From Seison nebaliae (lineage: Eukaryota; Rotifera; Pararotatoria; Seisonacea; Seisonidae), in contig JALJEE010001698.1 of assembly GCA_023231475.1 (NCBI GenBank), forward strand, positions 1 through 53,584: a stretch of DNA of 53,584 nt. Direction: 5' to 3'. Below the pieces are notes generated by a model that saw nothing but the letters and a program-made list of their open reading frames with translations, ran no database searches and was not told the origin of the DNA. How positions within the stretch are numbered: position 1 is the first letter of the stretch; the number at the start of each line of letters is the position of its first letter. Below, in pieces: positions 10,403 to 24,108 of this stretch. A program made the position numbers and the translations under genes.

Positions 10403-13400
10403 TCAGATACATTGGAACGATGGAATAAACCAAGTGCCAATTGGTAAACAGATACCAATTACATAAGATAATTTTACAGATGTTAAATTTTCATAAGTGA
10501 ATTTATTGAAGGAATTCGTACTCGTTCCATTCTTACCATAACTGCCAATCTCACCATATCTTTCTTGCATTAAACTTAAATAATTTTGAATTTCATAAAA
10601 ATATTGTTTTGGATTAGATAATTTGAGAGTTTTTGCTGATTGACAATAAATGCGAACGAGTGGAATTGAACCATATCGTATCACGTTCCACCATCTACCT
10701 TCCAACTTCAAATAATGTGTAAGATGATCCAATTGACACGTGAACTGTAACGAACATTTCCTCTCATCGATATAATTCGGAATGTCGATTACATCAGAAA
10801 TTGTCTGTTTCACCCATTTGGATGTGGTTGCAGGATGTGAAGAATCATTATTCCAATTGAAGGTCATCATTCTCTTCTGATCTTCATTACTTATTCGACA
10901 ATTGAACATCAAATTGAACAACATCTTCTCCTCTTCCATATACTTACTCCACGCATTCACATCAGTGATACGTGTAGAATCCGTTCGTTTTTCTTTAATC
11001 ATATTTTCATTTCCATAATATTTATCATCCCAATAATATGTCTTGTTGTTGAGTAATCGAGACAGATAATTATTAGAATAGAAATATCTGAAAATCTCAT
11101 TAAATCCCATTCGATTCAAGATATAATCTTTCACTGATTTTATCATTGAATTATCTCTAATACGTTCCAGATGATTATTCAATAATTTCTCATAATACAA
11201 ATGGGAAGTATATGTATCTTTCGCATTATCATTATCTATTTGAGTAAACTCTTTATGATGATTCTTATCATTATTTGTTAACTTCTTATCATTTAATTTA
11301 CTTCTATCATTCTTTTCATAATCGAACGATCGCCCATAAACCGTCAAATGATAAGTTAAGAACGAATCCGTCATATTCATTATCTTTCTTATATCCAAAT
11401 GACGTAAATTATTATAATACATCTCCAATTGTTCATTCCTCTTATTGGAATCATTATATTGACGACTATAATATATTGATGAAGGAAAATAAATTCTCTC
11501 TAAAATTTTATTTGAATTTTTAATTTGAAAATCTTTATCCGAATTATTTCTATTATGTTCGAATGAATTTCTTTTTGACAAATTGTTATTTGACATTTCT
11601 TTTTTGAAGTTTGCCATAGATTTTTTGAAGAATTCATAAAGATTTAATCGTCGATAGAGTTTGTAACGAATCAGATAAAGTTGATGAATTGTCCGATAGA
11701 AGTAATGGTATTTGAATGATCGTTGAAGTCGATCGAAGAATTGTTGGCGAGTTGAGTGAATGGAAGTGTTCAAACGGAACAATGATTTACTATTGACATT
11801 TATTTCAATTTTGTTCGTTGGCAAATAATTGATTGTGAAAAAAAACCAAAGATCAACATCTATTAAATCGAATAGATTGTGCTCGTCGATCTTTACATGG
11901 GAATATTGTTGGAAGAATTGTTCGATGCTTAAATGAAGTCGATAATATCCTTCTTTCCATAATCTCACAAACATCCTTCCATTCTCAATACCAAATTCAA
12001 TTAAATGATTTTGTGTAGATTGAATTATCAATCGTTTTCCGTCGTCAATTTCCGGACAAAAACGTTCGTCATTGAATTCATAAAGAAATTTCGATGTGAA
12101 ATGATTAAATTTGTTGAAATTGTTTAAACAAATGAATTTGGTTTGGAGACTCTCAATTAAGTCGAATGTCCAAAAAATCAAACGACTTCTCCCATATGAC
12201 GAATTCTTATACAAGATTAATCTTTGCAGATGATTGAAATCGAATGAATAGCGAAAAGTTATAGTTCGATTCATTTGAAGAGTATGACGAATTTTCGTGT
12301 CAATAAGCCTCGAAACTTTCCCAGAATATTCTTGATTAGATGTTTCTTTTCTTTCACTTCCATCCTTGATGATCGAGGTCGAATTGTGAGAAATTGAAAC
12401 TTTTTTATCCACAATTCTCATTTTATTATCAGGGAACAATTCATTGATTTGATGTGTAGACGAATTGTTGACATCTGCTATTCTATCTGAATCGCTATCG
12501 TCTCTCTCACTTGTTCTTCCATTAAGATATGTCAATAACGATGTGACAGGTGATAAAGATGTTGTCTCCATATTAGTTTTCGGTGTCGACTTATCTTTAC
12601 CAATATGGGAATTGGGATCTGAAAATTCTTTTAACGAATTCTCTGAACTAACAACTTCCACATTTCGTTTCATTTCTATAAATTTCATTTTCCTTGTTGT
12701 TGTTGTTGTTGGTGATCTGGTTAATTTATGTGTTAAGGCTTCTTCCTCACTCGTTCGATGAACAGGAGAAACGGTTGATGAAAAAGGATTTGTAGTTGTT
12801 GGAAACGTCGATGGAATTTTTGATTTCGATTTGAATAATAACGGAAAGAGTTGTTTAAGAAGATCGACTTGACCTAATTTCTTCATAAATTTTTTGAATC
12901 GTTTCCCAATTACTTTATGATGTAAAAGAATTGAAATGGCTGAACGAAATGATTTGATTTGATTCTTGAATCTCTTACCAATTTTATCTTTCTTCATAAA
13001 ATATTTGAAAAGAAACAGAAATTTACGAATTCGAGGATTTTTCACTTCTCGCCGATAACGTTTTCTTTCTATTGTTGGTGCGACGAATGAATTGTTGGGA
13101 GAATGAAAAGATATTTGATTTTTCATATTATATTCAGCCACAATGAAAGAAACCTTTGCATCGTTCTCAACGAGATAAATGCGATTTTCATTTTTAATTG
13201 GTGAAATATTCAGATGATGTGGCGGATGTAATTTATTGATAATTTTCTCATTGTCGACGATTGTTGGACGTGTTGAACTTGTAATATTTGTTGGTCTTGT
13301 GAAAATTTTTGTTGTTGTTTCATTTAATGCGGATACAGATGAATTGTACAAGATTAATGATGAAGATGTAGATAAAATATTTTCATTATTTAAATTGTCT

Positions 13401-14923
13401 TTATTCGCCTTTACTTTCGCTCTTCTTCTTTTTGTTGTTGTTGTTGTTGTTGTTGTCATTGTTTCATTGTTCGTTATATTTTGCTCAATTATCACCAAAT
13501 CATTAAGAGGTTCAATAATCTTCCTAGTTTGCGTCACTATTTCCTCATTCTCATCCGATGTAACATTCTCTCTAATATGATTCAAATCGAAATGTTTAAT
13601 GCTCATATTCGACAATGCCATTTGTTCGTTCAATTTATAAAAAGAATTATTTTCATAATTAATTTTAACCGTTTCCTTTTTTTCACTTTCAAATATTCTT
13701 CCTATTTCTATTGAAGCTCTGGTTGTTGTTGTCGTTATTGTCTTGATAAACGGATGAGAGAATTTTTTATTGATTATATTTGTTATCATTATCGAGTTTG
13801 TGGTGGTGGTGGTGGAGGTTGTTTTGGTAGTGATATTGGTGATTGAATTGTTTCCCATAAAATATGAAATATTTTCTCGTATGAATTTTACGATGCGATT
13901 ATAGAACGATCTATTAATTGATAAAACTGATTTAACGGATTTATGAATTATTGATAATGAATTGACGATTTTGGAGAGTAGTTTCCTCATATCAGTCCTA
14001 ATCGTTCGGTTATTCAATTCAGGAAATAGTTCTCGTAACGTAACTAATGTCCGTTGTTGATTTATTTCTTTTGTTGAATTTTCTTTCTGGTTGGGACAAC
14101 GATTATTTCCATTCTTCCTATTGTTATTTGGAGTAATTATTGTAGTAGAATCAATGTTATTCTTTTTTCCGCTTTTCATTATCGATGTCGGTAATGATAT
14201 TACTGTTGTCAGTGGTGGTAGTTTTGACGTGCTTATTTTTTCTTTAATAGTCATCGAAGTAATCGATGTAATTATCGAAGTAGTAATAGAAGTTGTTGTG
14301 GTTGGAAATAATTCATTGAAATATGATTTGTTAACGAAATATGAGTTCGGTCGATTTATTGAATCAATATCAACACACAATGGTGAACCGACTGACCAAA
14401 TACCATATGCCGTACATTCACGATAAATCCTCCCACTAATGATTTCTCGACGAAAATTTTTACATCGATAATAACAAATAGTTCCGTAAACATATTTATC
14501 ATTCTCTAATGGAATTGTATTACATTCGATAACGAAACTCTCGTCCATTTCCAGTTGACATGAACGAATCGCACAAGACATTTGAGGACCATGCCAATTT
14601 CCATAATTATCACATCGCTGATAATTAGCTATAAATATTTGTGAATTGAATGAGAATTTATTTGCTAATGGAGAAATTTTAAGTCGAAATGTTTCATATT
14701 TATCCGAATGTTTCAATTCATATCCTTTATCGCATTCCAAATAACATATAGATGGTCTACTTTTATTAACACAAATTTCACCATCACTTCCATAATAATT
14801 ACCGTTTGCTGGTCCCACCAATTCATTACATAATAATTCAGATGAACATTGGTTGATTGAGCGAAGTAGAATGAAATAGATCCAATAAATGGAAATCCAA
14901 TATGGAAATGAAAGTTTAGTCAT
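10403..14923 (-). CDS. Large secreted or membrane protein with N-terminal sushi (CCP) domains
   Basis: A single exon of 1506 aa from the ATG at 14923; the frame extends 13 codons upstream only to a TTG. The N terminus is a signal peptide (FPYWISIYWIYFILLRS). It is followed by two Cys-rich modules at about residues 30-120 and 120-185, the second ending with GIWSVGSPLC, the sushi/CCP signature. Next comes a long Thr/Ser-rich mucin-like region with (ACA)n-type Thr runs, many NxS/T sites and two basic clusters that could be proprotein-convertase sites (KRRRAK near residue 501, RKRYRR near 623). The C-terminal 600 residues are Tyr/Asn/Arg-rich and of unknown fold. The very end (SYVIGICLPIGTWFIPSF) is hydrophobic and could be a membrane or GPI signal. 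Product family unknown beyond the sushi domains. Confidence 0.72.
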   Translation of the reverse strand: MTKLSFPYWISIYWIYFILLRSINQCSSELLCNELVGPANGNYYGSDGEICVNKSRPSICYLECDKGYELKHSDKYETFRLKISPLANKFSFNSQIFIANYQRCDNYGNWHGPQMSCAIRSCQLEMDESFVIECNTIPLENDKYVYGTICYYRCKNFRREIISGRIYRECTAYGIWSVGSPLCVDIDSINRPNSYFVNKSYFNELFPTTTTSITTSIITSITSMTIKEKISTSKLPPLTTVISLPTSIMKSGKKNNIDSTTIITPNNNRKNGNNRCPNQKENSTKEINQQRTLVTLRELFPELNNRTIRTDMRKLLSKIVNSLSIIHKSVKSVLSINRSFYNRIVKFIRENISYFMGNNSITNITTKTTSTTTTTNSIMITNIINKKFSHPFIKTITTTTTRASIEIGRIFESEKKETVKINYENNSFYKLNEQMALSNMSIKHFDLNHIRENVTSDENEEIVTQTRKIIEPLNDLVIIEQNITNNETMTTTTTTTTKRRRAKVKANKDNLNNENILSTSSSLILYNSSVSALNETTTKIFTRPTNITSSTRPTIVDNEKIINKLHPPHHLNISPIKNENRIYLVENDAKVSFIVAEYNMKNQISFHSPNNSFVAPTIERKRYRREVKNPRIRKFLFLFKYFMKKDKIGKRFKNQIKSFRSAISILLHHKVIGKRFKKFMKKLGQVDLLKQLFPLLFKSKSKIPSTFPTTTNPFSSTVSPVHRTSEEEALTHKLTRSPTTTTTRKMKFIEMKRNVEVVSSENSLKEFSDPNSHIGKDKSTPKTNMETTSLSPVTSLLTYLNGRTSERDDSDSDRIADVNNSSTHQINELFPDNKMRIVDKKVSISHNSTSIIKDGSERKETSNQEYSGKVSRLIDTKIRHTLQMNRTITFRYSFDFNHLQRLILYKNSSYGRSRLIFWTFDLIESLQTKFICLNNFNKFNHFTSKFLYEFNDERFCPEIDDGKRLIIQSTQNHLIEFGIENGRMFVRLWKEGYYRLHLSIEQFFQQYSHVKIDEHNLFDLIDVDLWFFFTINYLPTNKIEINVNSKSLFRLNTSIHSTRQQFFDRLQRSFKYHYFYRTIHQLYLIRYKLYRRLNLYEFFKKSMANFKKEMSNNNLSKRNSFEHNRNNSDKDFQIKNSNKILERIYFPSSIYYSRQYNDSNKRNEQLEMYYNNLRHLDIRKIMNMTDSFLTYHLTVYGRSFDYEKNDRSKLNDKKLTNNDKNHHKEFTQIDNDNAKDTYTSHLYYEKLLNNHLERIRDNSMIKSVKDYILNRMGFNEIFRYFYSNNYLSRLLNNKTYYWDDKYYGNENMIKEKRTDSTRITDVNAWSKYMEEEKMLFNLMFNCRISNEDQKRMMTFNWNNDSSHPATTSKWVKQTISDVIDIPNYIDERKCSLQFTCQLDHLTHYLKLEGRWWNVIRYGSIPLVRIYCQSAKTLKLSNPKQYFYEIQNYLSLMQERYGEIGSYGKNGTSTNSFNKFTYENLTSVKLSYVIGICLPIGTWFIPSFQCI

Positions 14924-17364
14924 ATTCGAAAAGAAGATGAATTGTGGCGATGAGAAATACAATGAAGTTTATCGATGATAAACTAGAAATATTTGTTTTT
15001 ATGAAACATAATTTTTATTCAATTATTCATGTGAATTATGAAATGATAAACAAATGATTGATTAGAAATAATCAATCATTTATCAACAAATCCTCACAAA
15101 TCAATCAGAGACGTCGATAATCCAAAAGAAGAAGTGAGAATGGAAAGAAAATGGGGAGAATAATTTTTAAAAGAATCTTCTCTAAATGAAGATTTGTCTT
15201 GGAGTACATTGATTTATTTGAGGAAAAAAGTGATTTATTCAATATTTCCTTACTCAAATTGGAAGTAGGGGAAGAGAGTTTATTCCAATTAAGACTAATA
15301 TTATAATTGGTGGGGGAGAACTCGTATTTCCCTTTTTTTTCTGACAGTTAACTAGCAAGCTAACTAGTTATTTTCTCTTGTTATTCTGTCCAGGAAAAGA
15401 AATAAAATAAAAAGAAATTTCATTTCTGTTTGCTATTTCTTTTCTACTCACTAATTTCTTCCGCTCATAATATGATAAGTGGAATGTCAATATAATTTAG
15501 TCAGTAAAACCATCCAATTTGTCAATCTTCCAGGAAAAGGAAAGTCGTTTCTTCTTTTTTTTTTAAGAGTTGACGAATGAGACTTGTTAATATTAACAAT
15601 AACATTGACATAATAACCAGATTGAGGTTTTTTCAAATGGAAATTAATCAGTTGATCTATCCGACTAATATGAATATTTGTACGACCACCTTGTCGTCTA
15701 ACGAATTGTTCTTACAGAGAGAATATTGTTCATGAGAAAAAATAAAAATTTCTTTTCGGTTTCTATTCTACATGAGAACATATTTCCGTGCAAAAGTTGA
15801 ATTGTGAAGAATAATCATCTCGATCGATAAGGAAGTTTCCTTAACATTTTCTTTTCCTCCTCTCACTTCGAAGGTGATATTAATATTCAATATTTCTTCC
15901 TTTCCCAACATATATATATCACTGCTACAAGTAGTATTCTAATCAAATATATTTACTCTTTTTTCTTACTTAAAATTATTGTGATTTTTCCGCATAATCA
16001 TCTGCATCAACTTCCACTTACTATTTTGTGTCCATGTAGTTCTGACAATTAGCTCTCGTATAAATGTGGTAATGGGAATAATTCAGAAAATAAACGATTG
16101 CATTTCTCACAATTTCCACTCGTTACATAATTTAGAGGATCTACTACATAATACTTCACTAGAAATACTAATTCCTTTCTGGAAACTAATTGCGCATAAT
16201 GAGAAATTGCATATTGACTAAATGTAGATACTAAAATATATCAGCATCAAATCGACATATATCTGTATGTGTAGACAATTAGATCAAAAGAATAATTTCC
16301 ACGAAATTGATGGTAGAGTAAGTCTGATATTTTCGTGTTTTTTAAGAATCTGATATTCATTTAAAAATGAGATTGAATCACATTTCCTCATTTCTCTCAA
16401 ATTGATTATATTACTTCCAACCATTCATTCTGATGACTACCAATATATGTATTATTTTCAATATTAATTTGAAAATTGTGGATTCTCTTTTATTCACTTC
16501 TCTTACAAATGTATGAATTGTCTATGAACAATTTATTAGAAAATACAATTGACATCATCAGATTTCCGGAAGATGAAAGATATAAAGAAAAAGTTTAAAA
16601 GATTAATAGTTTCTCTAATAGATTGGATGTTGAAGGATGTAGTAGTGTTAATAGTGGGGGGAAAAAGATTAGTGAATAAGATAAAACAAATTTTACTCGA
16701 ATAAGTCTACTGGAGAAATATAAGTGAGAGGAGTGAAGAAGGAGGAAGGAGAATATGCAAATAATCACATGTCCGTTTACATTAGCCGAAGAAGAATCGT
16801 CAAAACTTCTTCATTATTCTTCACTTCTTAATAATGTTTTATTTATTGTTTTTATCGTTGTCGAATATTTCTGGTGAAATAATTTTATTTTATTTCTTAA
16901 TTTTTAATAATTATACAACTGTCTTATCTACTATCTAAACAGTAAACCACAACATTTTGAGGTAATCTTATCAAGAAAAATTCTATTTATAAATTACATA
17001 ATTTAGACGTTTACCCAATATCAGCCAAACGGAAGATTCGTAGAAAGTAGAAAACGATTATTATTCAAATGTGAAATTAGAAACTCATTTATTTGGAGGA
17101 GAAAAAAATCGTGTATAACTTTAAATAATGTCGTGAATAAGAAGAAATGAAGACGATTTTTTGTTTGACAAAATTACTTTTTGGTTAATCAGTCAAATTT
17201 TCGTGAATTGAGTAAGTAAAAAAAACGAATATGAATTGAAAAAAAAAAGGAATAATTGTTCGTGAAAATGAATCATTCTTCAGAAATGCTTAGTAAAATG
17301 GATGAGAAAGAGAGATATGATGGGAATGTGAAGCAAGAAAGGAAAACGAATATTTATGTGATTT
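14924..17364. other. Intergenic, 2.4 kb
   Basis: Very AT-rich sequence between the 5' end of the sushi gene and the 3' end of the LIM gene. I found no long ORF, domain or RNA gene. A short plus-strand ORF at 17256-17510 overlaps the LIM gene's 3' end and reads as a shadow. Confidence 0.5.
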
Positions 17365-17896
17365 TTACGGGATGGAAACTGAATTATTATGACATGCTGA
17401 TGATTTATCAATATTATATTGATGTTTATGTGACGATAATCGATTCATTGTATTGTCAGGGAATGATGGTCGCGAATGAATATCTGATGCTGGTGAAGAG
17501 AAAGAAGTGATTGCTGGAGTGATATCTGAACGACTGATCTGATCAAGTTGATTAAGAGAGATCTGTTGTAAAAGATGTGAAGGAATATCTTGAAATTGTA
17601 ATTGTCTTTGAACGGCCTTCGGTATTGAACCACCATTTCCAACACCATCATCTGATACATTCCTCAAAATTTCGGGTGAACATTTATTATTGGAATGAAT
17701 ATAAACACCGGAATCTAAAACATTATTACGATCTTCTTCAGACATTTCGAATGAAATCGGATTATTCGAATGATTTTTTTGTCGATGTTGTTCCAATGGA
17801 GAATTAGCAGTTAAATCAATTGAATTCTCCTTATTTCCATCAACATCAAATTTCTGATATGAAACTTTTTCATTATTCTTTAAAATAAATTGATTA

Positions 17897-17927
<31 letters not shown>

Positions 17928-20382
17928 TCTCCCAATAAGTGGTGAGATTATTTGTGAGATGATTAATAGAATGTTTTAATGAATTCTCATTGATACTTGG
18001 TGTACTGGATATGGCATTAGCTAAATCATTTTTCATATGTTGAGATGTTCCTAATGAATCGATAGATGATGGTGTTTTACTTCGGAAATATTTCGAATCA
18101 ATCGATGATTTTTTATTAAAAAATATTCCATCAATTATGGATGAATTTGACATTGTCGAAGTAGTTTCTATTTGTCTCAATGAAGCAATCTCTGGAACAA
18201 TCGATCGACATGATGATTGTGATGATGATGTTGTAGATGAAGATAAAGAATTCATTTTCGTCAATGGAAATGTATCATAATCATCATGTCTCTCCTCTTC
18301 CAAATGATGTTGTGGATAATTATTGATAAGTATTCGATTATTAATGAAATTATGATCAGAATTATTATTAAATGGATTAGTCCAATTATTATTCGATTCC
18401 TCATAATTCATATGATGATAATTCTCTTCATTCTCATTGAGACATTTCACACAAAATAATCTCTGATAATCTGAACTGAACAAATAATTCTCTTCCGACA
18501 AATTGAGTAATGACATCTCACACTTCGAACAAGTAAAACAGGATTGATGAAATTTCTTTTTTGCATATTGAACTATGATCGTTTCAGATTTTGATGAATT
18601 AATCGTCTTTATTGATTTATTACAAGATGCACATTTAGGTGCAAATAATTTATAATAACATTTCACACAATAAGGAATATCAATCGATTGATTTTCTGAA
18701 TATTTTAATGTAAATTGTTTTTTATCTAATCCGATAGAACAATTGGAACATTTGAAACATTGAGGATGGAATGATTTACCAATAGCATTGAGAATCTTAT
18801 CAGTTATCATTTGATTACAATGAGCACATGATTTCATTGATAATTGATCGAAACCTGCACGATTATAATCATCCTCACAATATGTTCCATGATTGTCGAT
18901 TTTATAAAATGTTCGTCCACGAAGTGTACGATGACAAATAGAACAAACGAAACAATTTGAATGATAAAATGATCCAAGTGCATTACAAGCATCATCACTA
19001 ATTCGAACATGTTGATTACATGTTGGACAATTACCCAGCAATTCTCCAAAACTTCCTGAAGAATAAGCAGAAGATGAATTAGATATAATTCCATTTGTTC
19101 TCTCCTCACAATGATCATTTTTTCTTTTTCCATTTCTCTTCATTTTATTCTTCTTTAAACATTTCCTTTTTACTGTTCCCGTATCATTCAACTGATTATC
19201 ATCGAGTTGTTGATCGTTTTCTTGTGAAATTAAACTCATCATCGAATTTACATTCATAAGAGGAGATTTTAATAATAAATTATTCTTCTGTATCTGATAT
19301 AATTGATCCATTTGATGATTCATTTCTCGACATTTCGGATTCTCATTTTCTATTGTAATATATTTCTTCTTTCCTTTCACCGAATGAGGCAGAGCGAAAT
19401 GAGGTGAACAATTACCAATAATTTGAGAAAGCATTTCATCATTTGACATTACTGCATTAACTGTTCCATTTCTCACATGTTTCTTATGAGAATTATTCTT
19501 TCTGGTGACATTGGAAGAATCTTGAAAAACGAATTTCTCTAATTCTTTTGCAATCTGTTGAATGTTGGAGGATGTATTCGAATTTGACATGATTCGATCC
19601 GTTTGAGCAATTGAATGAGAATTGATTTTATTCGAATGACTTCCTTCACAATAGTCGACGGTGTCGGTGAGTGGAAGATATGAAGGTATGTCTCTACTCG
19701 AATTATCTGCATTAAATGACGGATGAATATTCTGCGCTACTTGTGGACTGAATATGTATGGTGAAATGAATGGTGTTCGATTATTAAATGATGATGTGAC
19801 AGCCGGTGAATTCTTCATTGACGAATGAGCCATCACATCTCCACTCTTCATAAATGCTGGAGAAGTTTTTGCTACACAACAATATGGAGGTGGTGGAGGT
19901 GGAGGTGGTGGAGGTGCTGGTAATAATTTCGTTGTTGTTGTTGATGCTGTTATTGGTGATATGGATGATGATTTTAATAATGATGAAATTTGATGATGAT
20001 TATTATTATTATTATTATTATTAAGTTTTTTCTTTTGTTCATTATTAATTGTTCGTTTCATTATTGAATCATCATTACGATTATTAACTATATTCATTAA
20101 TTGATTATGATTCATTAATTGATTATGATTCATTTGTTGTTGTTGGTGGTGGTGATGATGTTGTTGATTGTTTTGATGCTGATGATGATAATGTTGTTGT
20201 TGTTGTTGTTGGAGGTGTCGCATTTGTGGTGAGAATTGAGAAAGTCGATGAGATTGTTTCATTTTTTTCTCATTTGTAAATGTCATTGTTCGTCTCAATT
20301 CCACTGGTTGTTGTTGTTGTAAATGATGATCATTATTTGACGATATCATATACAGATCCTGCATACATTTCTTTGACGACAT
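17365..20382 (-). CDS. Ajuba/LIMD1/WTIP-family LIM protein (three LIM domains, unusual long C-terminal tail)
   Basis: Intronless, 1005 aa, ATG at 20382. An acceptor-like TTAATTTTAG lies 9 nt before it, so a 5'UTR intron is possible. The pre-LIM region (1-445) is Gln/His/Asn-rich, with a proline run (PPPPPPPPPP) near residue 155. Three tandem LIM domains occupy about 451-643: CPTCNQH...FYHSNCFVCSICHRTL, CAHCNQM...GKSFHPQCFKCSNC and CASCNKS...KKFHQSCFTCSKC. Order and spacing match the Ajuba/zyxin group, notably TLRGRTFY and FAPKCASC. Ajuba proteins act in Hippo signalling and at adherens junctions. In known members the LIMs end the protein; here about 360 further residues follow, including a poly-Gln run near 820. 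Confidence 0.85.
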
Positions 20383-22813
20383 GACATTTATCTAAAATTA
20401 ATTCGTTTCAATTCAATAAAAATAAAGTTGATCTTTTTCTGTAAAATATTCTTTCTTCTTCCAATTCAACTTTCCCTTCAACAAATGTGAAGAAATATGA
20501 ACTTAAAAATTGACTCGATATTTTTTATAGTTGATTGACGATCGAATGAAAGAGATCATTCATTCAGTCATTTCTTCCATTCTTTCTGAAAGAAATATTC
20601 CATTCATTGATTCTTCGAAGGATTATTTTGACGCTCCTTTTCCTCTCAGCTTTTTAAATGTGTCATCATCATCATCATCTCAATTATAGTATTCTAATCG
20701 AATTCTAACACTTCTCATAAGTTCGATCACATAAATCTATCAATAATATTTCAGAGAAATGTTAGAGAAATGTGAAATTTAATATATTCATCGAATCTCA
20801 AAAAAAATATCTGATAATAAAAAAAGGAAAATATAAAAAAAAAGAAAAAATTATCTTCATTCAATTTATCATCAAAATATTATTTTTATTAATGATACGT
20901 TCATGATCAATATTCGTCGTATGTCGCTGTTCGTGAACGACAGGATTCCAATTACATAAACTCCAACAAAGGAAGTTAAATGCGATTAGGATGAAATTTA
21001 TTAATTTCCATCATCAACATCTCCTTCCATTTCTTCTTCACTTTAACTTTTTCTTTTCGTCAATATTTGTTGAAGACTTTCCTATCATTAATATCCGAAC
21101 TTCCGTTCAAACAGGAAATCGAACCGTTTTCTTTTCAGATCGATAGAATATCATCTCGTTCGATATGACTCTCAACAAATTATTTCCAACTACTAATCGT
21201 TCAATTAATTTCGTATAAACGCTCCATTCTCTCCGGAAACAAAAAGATTATTCGTGAGAAACATTTCTTTATCTCTCCCCCTCAAATTAGTTATAGTTCC
21301 AATAAAAAATTAATTAAATTTTTTTACAAGACAAAAAATTGTTCTACTTCAATTTTTCATTATTTCCACAAATTTTTAATTATTTATTTTTATTAAAAAA
21401 TATTTCTCTATTGTTTTCTGAGAAAGAAAAGACGAAAGAGAAAAAGGAATTATAATTCTAGTTAATTTGTTTGAACAACAATTGTTCTCATTCATCTTAT
21501 TTCTTCCCCCTTCTCCTTTCTCATGAGATCGAATGCGGAAATTGAAGAGAATAGTCCATGTTCATTCATAATACTCGATAGAAATGGTAAATCAGCCATT
21601 TCCAATGTAGGCAGTGAAAGAATGATGAATAAGTGAGCGAATAAGAGAATGAGTTGGAAGAAAGATGAGGAGTGGAGAGGAGGATTAATTCATCGAACGT
21701 GTCATACAGCTGTTACCTCATCGTCAAATTAATTAGTTAACTAAAGAAATAATAATAGAGTATATTTAATAAATTATTTTGATATCGATATTATGTTGCA
21801 CGTGAGAAGTTTTATAGAGTAGTAACATAAATTTCATGCATTCATTTCCCCCCCAACATGACATCAATTGCTTTTTTACAACAATATTTTTTTTAGTAGT
21901 TAGGCGTGAGCGCAACATCCGTCTAACTTAACATATTGAGATTTGTTGGGAGAGAAGCATGACTCTCGAGAACAATAAGTAATTGAGGAAATAACTGATA
22001 TAAATATGAATTGTTCCATATTCGAATTGTGTTTATATACGTTACTATGACAACCTGTCGATGTCCTACCAATTGTGCAATTGGAATTATATGGTATGTT
22101 ACGTTATCGAATCGAATATAACATTATTTCGTTATAAAATACAATTCTACTTCCAAGTCTTTCTAAGGAGAACAATTCTTTCTCTAAAGCTAATTCAGTA
22201 AACAACTGAAGAATATATTAGAAGAATTTTGGAAGAATATGCAAATTTCAATTAAATTTGCAAACTTACAAATTTCCAATTTACACTTTCAACAAAAATA
22301 TTAATTTCAAATAATTTTTTTGAGATATATATATATATCTATTTATATCATACGATATATCGAAATGAATCATTTGAATAAATGGGGAGTGTATGTCGAC
22401 ATATATCACGATTGTGATATATAATAATTTAGGAATCGAATTTAGCGCTTGAGTCAACCTCAATTGAACGAATTGTTTTTCGATTTATACTACTATCGGG
22501 AAAGTACTACCTTGTCCTCACTCATTTCAGATATGAGACGAATGGACAAATATTAGTAATCTAATCTTGAATATCAGTGTAATTTGATTATATGATCATA
22601 TAACTTTGTTGTTGATAAGATAGAAATCAATTATGAAAGGGGAGAATTGATGAGAATAAAATTAAGAAGATGGGAATGAGATCAAATTCAATATTGAAAT
22701 AAGAATTGATTCATTTACTTAACAATCTGAATAATATGAAGAATCAATAAGAATTTAATATTATCTTTTCCTTTCGTTATTTTACAATGATTATGCTCAA
22801 CAGCTGAATAGAT

Positions 22814-22826
<13 letters not shown>

Positions 22827-22849
<23 letters not shown>
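22827..22849. repeat. (GA)n microsatellite
   Basis: About 11 GA units directly follow an A-run in the long intergenic region. Such tracts can bind GAGA-type factors in arthropods, but nothing here shows that it does. Confidence 0.9.
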
Positions 22850-24070
22850 TGGAATCGTTCAAATTAATGACATAATTCCCAGTAGATGCAACTTGCAACG
22901 ATCGACAACTTATCCAGTTCTCATATCTATTGAGAACTTTTGTCGATGATCGATAAGAGGTAATGGAAATGGAGGAGGCCATAGCCTGACATGAAAGTTT
23001 AGACAATCAGAGAAATAATAATATTAATATAAATAACTAAAGGTTCAAGGTGATCGACAATGACGATCGAAATAAAGTAGAAAAGGCAAAATACGAATTC
23101 TGAGAATTACATTCTTTACATAAAATCCTTTTGTCTTCCTCGATGTGTGTAATATGACAATTTTGAATCAACAACAAACTCTTGAAACTTTTTTTATTAA
23201 ATAAAAAAGAAAGAAATTCCTGGAAGTATATCCAACAGTTACATCTAACTAATAGTAAGATATTATAGTGAGCAGTTTGACGTGTCTATCAAATCTCTCG
23301 ATTGGACATAGAAGAGAATTTATGAAATTTATATAAAATATTTGTGAGAAGGACCTCCTCTTCGAACATTCGAATTCTTTCAATTATAAAAATAAATAAA
23401 AATTTTGTCATTGTCAAAATAATTTTCTTCTTCATTCAATTTCACGAGGAAAGTCATCATTCATGTTAGTAAGAAGAAAAAAGAGAAGTTTCTCGTCGTG
23501 GACATTTCATTCAGGAAGACTAACAAATAACATGTTCCGATAAAACGATTCCACATATATTTATTACGAGAATGATGGAAACAAAGGACATCATTTCTCT
23601 TCGCAGTTAGTTCGTTGCACATACACATCCAATTACACTTGTAACGAATGAATAAATATTGTTATTGTACTAATGAAAATCAACTTCCATTTAACCGATT
23701 TCCAATGACTTTAAACTAATTCAAGAAGAGTTAAAATGCAGATACATAGACTGACATCTCTCAACACAATATAAAATAATGGAATTAATAAAATATTTCT
23801 GTACTTTCCATTCACTCTGTACTGTACATTGGCAGAAAAATGAAATTTCCTTCTATTTTAGTCGAATTTCAGCCTAAATTTAAAATATTGCCAACATTTC
23901 AAATTGAAAATCGTATTTTCGTTACAAAACTCTCATTGTGATAGGATTACAGCGCATGTTTGAGAAATTGGTATTTGTAATTTCCATCGTCTATGACCAA
24001 CTACTTTCATTTGTATCATTCACAAAAGAATAACTTTACAAGATTTCTTTTTCATTTCAGATTATTGTTT

Positions 24071-24108
24071 TATTCTCTCAAATTTTATTCTCTCAAATTT
24101 TATTCTCG
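24071..24108 (+). repeat. 15-bp tandem repeat, about 2.5 copies
   Basis: The unit tattctctcaaattt occurs twice in full, at 24071-24085 and 24086-24100, then partly. It lies just upstream of the APEX1 ATG, in the presumed 5'UTR. Confidence 0.85.

Noticed and set aside
12465-14426. Plus-strand ORFs (12465-12761, 13236-13580, 14091-14426) rich in Val/Ile
   Set aside because: They are antisense to the sushi gene; the Val runs come from the reverse of ACA (Thr) repeats.
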